DNA of 10,841 nucleotides from Acidimicrobiia bacterium (GTDB taxonomy: Bacteria > Actinomycetota > Acidimicrobiia > Acidimicrobiales > Hopanoidiivorantaceae). The notes beneath the pieces were generated by a model. It was given only the letters and a program-made list of their open reading frames with translations, was not told the DNA's origin and did no database searches. The position numbers and the translations under genes are program-made. Shown piece after piece: positions 5,528-10,841 of this stretch. The first letter of the stretch is position 1. Every line of letters starts with the position of its first letter. The stretch is taken from assembly GCA_020027305.1 (NCBI GenBank), contig JAHRAM010000196.1:1-10841 (forward strand), in the 5' to 3' direction.

Positions 5528-6658
5528 GTGCCACCAAATATCTCAAAACTTGAAACACAAAAGCGAAGCGACTTTAAAACAGCAACCCAAGTTCAGGCGC
5601 TTCTTGAAGTGATGAAAGGGCTTGATGAGAATTTCTTTGAAGGCGACAATGCTTTGAAAGATCCGTCAGCTGTGCTTGAAGGCTATCGTTGGATATTCAG
5701 TATTGTTCAGGTAGCCCTTGATGTTTATGTTTGGGGCGATACAAATAAACCTCGCTTCACAGAAATAGTCGGGCCAAATAAAAAATGGGGAGGCGACAAT
5801 TCTGATGCTTTTTATTTCGCCACGCCTATTTCCCCTGATAGAACTTATCGGGTGAGCGTTGACCCTGGCGATGCTGTTTACCTTTCAAACACTGTCTATG
5901 GCGGACCAGATGATGGAGCTTGGTCTGAGCGAATAGTTGGAACTTTGAACACAACTCAAATGAAGCCAGACCCTGATGGCAAATATTCAATGATACTTAG
6001 CCCAGATGAAAGCCGAAAAGAAAACGACAACTTTATAAAGTTAGAGCCAGATGCTGTGGTATCAGTTACGCGTGACTATATGCATCACCCAAAAACGGGT
6101 GAAAAGGCTAGGTGGAACATTGAATGTCTTGACCCAGCACCGCCCTATAAAGAAGACGATGCCGATTTAGCTAGACGATTTAAGGCAGCTATTACTTGGG
6201 TGAAAGATCAAATATCTATGGTGCCTCTAGAGCTGGGGCAGGTGAACCACATTGATGACCCATTTATGGTTCAAGAAGTTACCCGTGGGTGGGCTGCTGG
6301 CGATGCTGCCTATGGACTGGGAGCGTTTGAGTTAGCAGAAGATGAGGCACTTGTTTTGAAAGGCAAAAGCCCTGAGTGTGTATTTTGGAATCTGTGTTTG
6401 TGGAATCAGTTCATGCACACGTTTAATTATGATTATGACGATGTGACAATAAATAGTGGAACGATTGAGCTAGAAGATGATGGAAGCTGGGTTGTGACTA
6501 TTTCACATGCTGACCTTTCTGGTGAAGCAGGCGTGAAAAACTGGGTTTTTACTCAAAACCGCCCACATGGCAGAATATGGATAAGGTGGTTTCTTCCAGA
6601 AGCGACCCCTGAACCGATAACAAGTGAAGTCGTAAAAGTTAGTAGCTTAAAGCCATAG
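5528..6658 (+). CDS. DUF1214-like protein of unknown function
   Basis: A 376-residue protein starting at GTG, chosen because AAGGAA lies 7 nt upstream and no better start exists nearby. No signal peptide or membrane helix is evident. An N-terminal helical part (about 15-60) is followed by a conserved-looking block PNKKWGGDNSDAFY (83-96) and beta-rich sequence (YRVSVDPGDAVYLSNTVYGG). The C-terminal third has a long helix and ends with NWVFTQNRPHGRIWIRWFLP (338-357). This closing NW...R.y/f.P pattern is what I associate with DUF1214 proteins, which are common beside lipid and steroid genes in Actinobacteria; no biochemical activity is firmly known to me. No catalytic motif stands out. It lies between the P450 and the lipase in the + strand run (53 bp before the lipase), so a role in the same lipid pathway is likely but unproven. 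Confidence 0.75.
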   Translation: MPPNISKLETQKRSDFKTATQVQALLEVMKGLDENFFEGDNALKDPSAVLEGYRWIFSIVQVALDVYVWGDTNKPRFTEIVGPNKKWGGDNSDAFYFATPISPDRTYRVSVDPGDAVYLSNTVYGGPDDGAWSERIVGTLNTTQMKPDPDGKYSMILSPDESRKENDNFIKLEPDAVVSVTRDYMHHPKTGEKARWNIECLDPAPPYKEDDADLARRFKAAITWVKDQISMVPLELGQVNHIDDPFMVQEVTRGWAAGDAAYGLGAFELAEDEALVLKGKSPECVFWNLCLWNQFMHTFNYDYDDVTINSGTIELEDDGSWVVTISHADLSGEAGVKNWVFTQNRPHGRIWIRWFLPEATPEPITSEVVKVSSLKP

Positions 6659-6711
6659 ACGAAAAAACTCAAGGCAGTAAAAACAGCCAACAAACAAAAA
6701 GGGAGATTGAA

Positions 6712-7902
6712 ATGAAGCGAAGTAAATTTATAGCAATACTTGCTTTAGGATTAGGGCTGACACTCTTGGCAGCAGCTTGTAGCCATAGCGGAGATAGCGG
6801 TGACTCCTATGACGGTACTCCTGGCAACCTTGATTTGCGTCTTCCCGTAGAAGACGTTCCAGCTGGCACCATCTTAGATTCCGAAGAGCTAAATCTAGGT
6901 GAGGGAGCGGTTGGACATCGTATTCTTTATGCCTCTAGAGATTTGAAAAACAATGCTCCGATAGCAGTGTCTGGATATGTAATCACCAAATCTGGTGATG
7001 CGCCTGAAGGTGGATGGCCACTTGTGGCATGGGCGCATGGCACAGTCGGGCTTGCTGATGTTTGCGCGCCATCTGCTGATGTTGAAAACGACAGAGAACT
7101 TTGGGAAGCCGTGCTAGAAGAGGGCTATGCCATAGTCGCCACTGACTATGAGGGGCTTGGCACACCAGGACTTCATCCATATATTGTTGGCGAATCAGAA
7201 GCTAGGGGAGTATTTGATAGCGTGCGAGCCGTTCAAAAAGGCAACCTCAAAGGAATAAATGTTAGCGACAAATGGGTTGCTTGGGGTCACAGCCAAGGTG
7301 GGCACGCCGCAATGTTTGTAGCCCAAACTTGGAAAAGTTATGCCCCAGAATCAAACCTAATCGGCGTGGTGGCAGGTGCGCCACCTTCCCAGTTCAACAT
7401 CCTTTACAACTTCTTGATTGGAGGCCCATTCCAAGGCTATATTGTTATGGCAACTGCTGGGGCAGCCGTTTCTTATGACCTGCCACTTGAAGATGTTCTG
7501 GCTCAAACCTCGCTTGACCTTTTGCCAGTTTTGGATGAAGGATGCACCGATAAAGTGTTTGATGCCTACAACTCACTTTCTAAAGAAGAAATTAGCCCAC
7601 ACGACGACCCGTTTGCAGTTGAGCCAACAAAGAGCATTGTTGAAAAGATGGATACAAAGACGTTGCCAATACAGGCACCTGTTTTAATTATCCACGGCGA
7701 CGAAGACGAGCAAATTCCATTTGCTAGTAGCCAAGGCTTGCTCCTTCAGCAGTGTGCAATGTTGCCTGATGGGGTTACTATTCAGCGATTTACTTATGCA
7801 GGGCATAACCATGGAAGTGTCATTCCTGCTTCAAGACAAAATATGTTTAACTGGATTGAAGAGCGATTTTCTGGTGCGTCTATTGAGAGCGATTGCTCAT
7901 AG
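6712..7902 (+). CDS. Secreted lipoprotein lipase/esterase, alpha/beta hydrolase (LIP-like)
   Basis: A 396-residue exported hydrolase. GGGAGA lies 5 nt before the ATG. The N-terminus is a lipoprotein signal (MKRSKF, hydrophobic core to residue 22, lipobox LAAAC with Cys23), followed by a Ser/Gly/Asp-rich tether, so it is likely anchored outside the membrane. The hydrolase fold shows an oxyanion segment AWAHGTVG (106-113), a DYEGLG block (145-150), nucleophile elbow GHSQGGH with Ser194, a probable acid Asp330 (IIHGDEDEQIP; Asp332 also possible) and a catalytic His365 or His367 (YAGHNHGS). Cys118 and later cysteines may form disulphides. The pattern fits the secretory lipase (LIP) family and related actinobacterial esterases. 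It is the last gene of the + strand run with the SDR and P450, where it could release a sterol or fatty ester substrate outside the cell. Confidence 0.9.
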   Translation: MKRSKFIAILALGLGLTLLAAACSHSGDSGDSYDGTPGNLDLRLPVEDVPAGTILDSEELNLGEGAVGHRILYASRDLKNNAPIAVSGYVITKSGDAPEGGWPLVAWAHGTVGLADVCAPSADVENDRELWEAVLEEGYAIVATDYEGLGTPGLHPYIVGESEARGVFDSVRAVQKGNLKGINVSDKWVAWGHSQGGHAAMFVAQTWKSYAPESNLIGVVAGAPPSQFNILYNFLIGGPFQGYIVMATAGAAVSYDLPLEDVLAQTSLDLLPVLDEGCTDKVFDAYNSLSKEEISPHDDPFAVEPTKSIVEKMDTKTLPIQAPVLIIHGDEDEQIPFASSQGLLLQQCAMLPDGVTIQRFTYAGHNHGSVIPASRQNMFNWIEERFSGASIESDCS

Positions 7903-7911
7903 AGTGATTTC

Positions 7912-7951
7912 TTAGCAATTAATTTTTAGCAACTAATTTAGCAACCAAATC
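7912..7951. repeat. 14-bp tandem repeat between the convergent lipase and sulfotransferase genes
   Basis: TTAGCAATTAATTT (7912-7925) is followed by TTAGCAACTAATTT (7926-7939), one mismatch, then a decayed third copy (about 7939-7951) that reaches the sulfotransferase stop codon. No terminator hairpin with a U-tract is visible in this 47-bp gap. Confidence 0.75.
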
Positions 7952-9215
7952 AACTAGGCGAATAATCTAGCTTCACACCAAACCGCTCAATATAGGGCTT
8001 GAGCTTCTTGGTGAGTTCATCTTGGTCAATTTCAAAGTCGTTTAGGTCATAGATAATTCGTCCGTGGCGTCCGCGTGGGTGTTCTTCCATATATTTATTA
8101 ATTCGCTCTTCTACTTCGTTGTCCCAAGGTTGCCCCGCCAATTCATAGCAACTCTTAACGACCGCTATGTCATCTGCCATGAAATCGTGGAACAAAATAT
8201 CAGTAGCATTTGCCAGCACCTCTCTATCTCTCACGCATGCCAGCAACATATCGGTCAAAATATCTCTCCACCACTGGCCGATTTTCACAACATCTATTGG
8301 GGCATCGTTTGGAATTCTCGCTGAGTAACAAAGCATTGTCGCCATAGATGCCACAACAGCAATAGGGTCTCTATGGGTTACAAACACGGTAGCATCAGGG
8401 AAAACATTTGCGATGGGAATGAACTGTTCTAGGTGCTGTGGCGATTTTAATATCCACCGTTTTTCTGGGTATCGCAAAAATGACAGAGCCTTCAAAATGC
8501 GTTTGAGATAAAGATAAAAAGGTGTCTGGTCTTGGCTCTTGTAATATTCACGCCAGCTGGGCAGCACTCCCATTGTGTCATATTGCATAGCGGAACCCCC
8601 GATAAACAGCAATGATATTTCTTCGTGGATGTGGTCCCAAGTCATTTCATGCATTCGCTTAAAGTGAGGCATTACGATTTCTTGTTGAGATAGCCCATCT
8701 TTTGCTCGCTGAATACGCCCCTCTGTCTCTCCCCATTCTTCTGCCGATGGAATTGGCTCTTGAGATTCCCACCATGGCAGCGAACGCAAGTTGGTATCTG
8801 CTGCAATAAGGTTGTGTAAGTGAGTTGTGCCAGAGCGGGGGAGCCCAGCGATTATCATTGGGGGTTGTAGCTCTAGGTCATCAATCTCTGGGTGTTGTTT
8901 ATAGGCATTTTCAATGCGGAGGCGATTAGCCAGCGACTTAGTTATTTGGGCGTAGGCATTCATCCGACCGATGCCATTGAATCCGCTTTCTTTTTCAATT
9001 GATTGACATACCACTGAAAGCGGTTCCACAAATTCTTCAGTTCCAAAATCATCTAGACCTTCTTCAGTCGAGGCAGCCTCCATCATTTTGTCTGGGTTGA
9101 ATTCAATGGAAGCTCCCATAGGTGCCATTTCTTTAAAGGCAGCCACAATCTCGTCTGGGAATTTTGGATATTCTAAGTCTTCAATTCTTATGTCTGGAGG
9201 TCGCTCAGTGTTCAT
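7950..9215 (-). CDS. Sulfotransferase-family protein (PAPS-dependent type)
   Basis: A 421-residue cytoplasmic protein. Residues 119-131 (PMIIAGLPRSGTT) form the 5'-phosphosulfate loop of PAPS sulfotransferases, and FVTHRDPIAVVAS (278-290) is the 3'-phosphate site with Arg282 and Ser290. ILKSPQHLEQF (255-265) is the linking segment typical of this family. It has about 115 residues before the PAPS loop with no recognised domain, as in many actinobacterial members of the Sulfotransfer_3 type. Such enzymes move sulfate from PAPS to hydroxyl groups of lipids, sterols or sugars, but the substrate here is unknown. The ATG has no strong Shine-Dalgarno. It is transcribed towards the lipase gene, so it is a separate unit; its position beside the steroid-like genes makes a hydroxylated lipid acceptor attractive but speculative. 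Confidence 0.9.
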   Translation of the reverse strand: MNTERPPDIRIEDLEYPKFPDEIVAAFKEMAPMGASIEFNPDKMMEAASTEEGLDDFGTEEFVEPLSVVCQSIEKESGFNGIGRMNAYAQITKSLANRLRIENAYKQHPEIDDLELQPPMIIAGLPRSGTTHLHNLIAADTNLRSLPWWESQEPIPSAEEWGETEGRIQRAKDGLSQQEIVMPHFKRMHEMTWDHIHEEISLLFIGGSAMQYDTMGVLPSWREYYKSQDQTPFYLYLKRILKALSFLRYPEKRWILKSPQHLEQFIPIANVFPDATVFVTHRDPIAVVASMATMLCYSARIPNDAPIDVVKIGQWWRDILTDMLLACVRDREVLANATDILFHDFMADDIAVVKSCYELAGQPWDNEVEERINKYMEEHPRGRHGRIIYDLNDFEIDQDELTKKLKPYIERFGVKLDYSPS

Positions 9216-9258
9216 AATTCTTATCTCATGAATTTAAGTCTCAAGTTTAAATCTTAAA

Positions 9259-9288
9259 ATATTAAGCTGTTAAGCACAAATCAGGCAA
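9259..9288 (-). promoter_or_regulatory. Candidate sigma-70-type promoter for the sulfotransferase gene
   Basis: On the - strand TTGCCT (plus-strand AGGCAA, 9283-9288) is followed by an 18-bp spacer and TAATAT (plus-strand ATATTA, 9259-9264). Each hexamer matches consensus at four of six positions, and the leader would be about 35-40 nt. In AT-rich DNA such matches arise by chance, so this is weak. Confidence 0.3.
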
Positions 9289-9411
9289 ATACGTTAAGTC
9301 GATAAATTCAATAAATTAAACAGCCACCGCTACAGCAGATATTTCCAAAATCGCAAAATTTATTGTTATTCCCCCTAAATGTGTTTCTGCCAGAATTCTC
9401 ACGGTTTTTCA

Positions 9412-9429
9412 TATATTATATAAGGTATA
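9412..9429 (+). promoter_or_regulatory. AT-rich -10-like run and short-spaced AAGG just before the membrane-protein start
   Basis: An alternating TA run (TATATTATATA, 9412-9422) sits 7-12 bp ahead of the ATG at 9430, the distance expected for a -10 box of a leaderless or very short-leader transcript. No matching -35 hexamer is visible. AAGG at 9422-9425 is only 4 nt from the ATG, short for a Shine-Dalgarno. Confidence 0.3.
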
Positions 9430-10344
9430 ATGCCTTCACCTTTTGCCCGCTTTGGCTTTAAGAACCTTAAAAGCCCCACCCTTGTAGTCATAACAACGTT
9501 TTGCGTTATCGCAGTGGCAGGTATCTCTTTTCTGGTTTATAATGCCACAATCCCAGATGGAGCTGAAATTGAAACCACTGAAATCTCTAAGGGCATAAAT
9601 GAGTCTGATGACCTTCCTGCTCCAGAGCCAACGCAAAGCCCCCAACCAGAACCTCAGACAGCCTTTGACCCTGAGGTGTTTGAACGGGTTTTCCCTGACC
9701 AAACCCAAACCACCCAAGTGCCAGATACATTACCGTCAACTACAATTTTGCCACCAATCACTACAACCACTACACAATTGCCAAATGCACCTGTAGTAAA
9801 TACTGGCTCTTCTGATTTAGAAGGATGCAATATAGTTTTTGTATGTATCACTAGGAATGGAGAGAAAAACAACACGGGAATATTGCGAACAAATCCTGAT
9901 GCATTGCCTCTTTCTACTGACGTTCAACAACGTGTTATTGTAACCGATAGAGATCCAAATGCTATTTATAGCCCCAACCCTGCCGAAAGTAATGCTTGTT
10001 ATGTTAACGATAATGATGAACTTTTATGTGGAGATTTAAACGACCCAAGCGCAGGATTAAAAACAGTAACAAAAATAGAACATCTTGTTGAAGATAGTTC
10101 TAGAAGCCAAGGATGTGCGATCTCTTCAGAAGAGCGAAAGTTGTTCTGTTGGGATTATTATTTGTTTGCCTCTCCCTTAACACTTGCAGTGAACATTAAA
10201 TCTGTTGAGGCTGCGAGTGATATTCGATGCGGAGCACTTATAACTCAATCTGATCAAAGGTGGGTATGGGCCTATGCTGGTGGAAGAAGACCACAGTTTG
10301 CGACAGTAGATGTGGGCAGACTCACGCGTTGTCAGATAGAGTAG
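9430..10344 (+). CDS. Single-pass membrane protein with Pro/Thr stalk and RCC1-like repeats
   Basis: A 304-residue protein not recognised as a named family. A short basic N-terminus is followed by one membrane helix (about 17-37), placing the rest outside the cell. Residues 60-123 are a Pro/Thr/Gln-rich stalk, including TTTTT at 111-115. The outer domain has cysteines in pairs: 133/139, 190/200, 229/240, then 267 and 301. The segments starting at Cys190, Cys229 and Cys267 recur every 38-39 residues and share a C-x2-3-hydrophobic...(C/W)W-like pattern (ACYVNDNDELLCGD, GCAISSEERKLFCWD, RCGALITQSDQRWVWAY). This resembles RCC1 propeller blades (CALxxDGxVxCWG), here with probable disulphides. Three blades are too few to close a seven-bladed propeller. 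The gene lies 55 bp before clpP on the same strand, but functional linkage is doubtful. Confidence 0.75.
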   Translation: MPSPFARFGFKNLKSPTLVVITTFCVIAVAGISFLVYNATIPDGAEIETTEISKGINESDDLPAPEPTQSPQPEPQTAFDPEVFERVFPDQTQTTQVPDTLPSTTILPPITTTTTQLPNAPVVNTGSSDLEGCNIVFVCITRNGEKNNTGILRTNPDALPLSTDVQQRVIVTDRDPNAIYSPNPAESNACYVNDNDELLCGDLNDPSAGLKTVTKIEHLVEDSSRSQGCAISSEERKLFCWDYYLFASPLTLAVNIKSVEAASDIRCGALITQSDQRWVWAYAGGRRPQFATVDVGRLTRCQIE

Positions 10345-10399
10345 ATTTTGCCCAACCCAAGAGCAGTTTTTTAATTTCTCACGCTAACCTCAAATATAG

Positions 10400-10841
10400 A
10401 TGAATATTTTTGACACCGCCGATTTATCTGTGGAAGATTCTTCTGCCAATCTTTCTACTGAGGCTAACAAAGAGGGCATCTCTAAAGATGTTTATCGGCA
10501 GCTACTTGCTAAGCGGATTGTATTTTTGGGAACACCCGTGACTGATGACATCGCTAACTTGCTGGCAGCTCAGCTTTTGTTTTTAGAGGGGCAAGATACC
10601 AGCCGTGATATTTGGCTCTATATTAATTCACCTGGTGGAAGCGTGTCGGCGGGTATGGCGATTTATGACACGATGCAGTTTGTAACTCCAGATGTAGGAA
10701 CTATTTGTATAGGGCAAGCTGCTTCAATGGGGCAGTTCTTGTTGACTGCTGGTGCCAAAGGCAAGCGATATGCTCTTCCTAACTCTGATATTCTTATGCA
10801 CCAGCCTCTGGGTGGGGTAGAAGGAGCAGCTGCCGATATTG
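10400..10841 (+). CDS. clpP: ATP-dependent Clp protease proteolytic subunit, ClpP1-like, 3' truncated by window edge
   Basis: The visible 147 residues from ATG 10400 run off the window. ClpP forms a barrel-shaped serine protease that degrades proteins unfolded by ClpX or ClpC. The core begins near residue 31 (VYRQLLAKRIVFLGTPVTDDIAN), followed by LYINSPGGSVSAGMAIYDTM (73-92), the nucleophile Ser109 in GQAASMG and His134 in LMHQPLGG; the catalytic Asp lies beyond the window. LMHQPLGGVEGAAADI is closer to M. tuberculosis ClpP1 (HQPLGGVTGSAADI) than to ClpP2. About 30 residues rich in Ser, Asp and Glu precede the core, a probable propeptide or N-terminal loop as in mycobacterial ClpP1. No Shine-Dalgarno is evident before the ATG, but it is the first in-frame start giving this normal length. 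A second clpP and clpX commonly follow in Actinobacteria. Confidence 0.95.
   Translation, partial: MNIFDTADLSVEDSSANLSTEANKEGISKDVYRQLLAKRIVFLGTPVTDDIANLLAAQLLFLEGQDTSRDIWLYINSPGGSVSAGMAIYDTMQFVTPDVGTICIGQAASMGQFLLTAGAKGKRYALPNSDILMHQPLGGVEGAAADI

Noticed and set aside
7887..7898. GAGC-GATT-GCTC hairpin at the end of the lipase gene as a terminator
   Set aside because: The stem is only 4 bp, lies within the coding sequence and has no following U-run.
9426..9431. Perfect TATAAT just before the membrane-protein gene
   Set aside because: It overlaps the ATG itself, so a start from it would begin inside the coding sequence; the upstream TA run is a better -10 candidate.

Overview
The window looks like part of a chromosome from an AT-leaning actinobacterium, plausibly a marine or freshwater Acidimicrobiia-type lineage. 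The evidence is protein-level: the left-edge crotonase resembles mycobacterial EchA20, the P450 resembles mycobacterial CYP142, the clpP fragment resembles mycobacterial ClpP1, and the sulfotransferase and DUF1214-like proteins are of types common in Actinobacteria. The base composition is much more AT-rich than in mycobacteria. The lineage is an inference.

Layout. (1) 1-1390, + strand: the 3' part of an EchA20-like crotonase followed 16 bp later by an SDR dehydrogenase with a TTG start; together they look like the end of a steroid ring C/D catabolic operon. (2) 1557-2913, - strand: a stand-alone GTP cyclohydrolase II (ribA) carrying a 21-bp in-frame tandem duplication, and upstream of it a small all-helical protein with a WXG-type centre. 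(3) 3241-7902, + strand: a probable four-gene operon of a classical SDR, a CYP142-like cytochrome P450, a DUF1214-like protein and a secreted lipoprotein lipase/esterase. (4) 7950-9215, - strand: a PAPS-type sulfotransferase-family protein converging on the lipase. (5) 9430-10344, + strand: a single-pass membrane protein with a Pro/Thr-rich stalk and RCC1-like repeats. (6) 10400 to the end, + strand: the N-terminal part of ClpP (ClpP1-like).

How they may work together: EchA20, the SDRs, a CYP142-like P450 and a secreted esterase fit uptake and oxidation of a sterol or other polycyclic lipid. The esterase would release a lipid alcohol or acid outside, the P450 would oxidise a side chain, the SDRs would oxidise or reduce alcohols, and the EchA20-like enzyme would act on the last rings. 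Only the EchA20 and CYP142 resemblances are specific; the rest is context. ribA, clpP and the WXG-like gene are not obviously part of this pathway.

The non-coding DNA is unusual. Several gene junctions, and one coding sequence, carry short tandem duplications with units of 12, 14, 14, 19, 21 and about 33 bp. The most striking is a 12-bp unit repeated six times that begins with the last codons and stop of the P450 gene, so that every unit carries an in-frame stop. No tRNA, rRNA, CRISPR array, transposase or phage gene was seen. I found no clearly new defence or mobile system.
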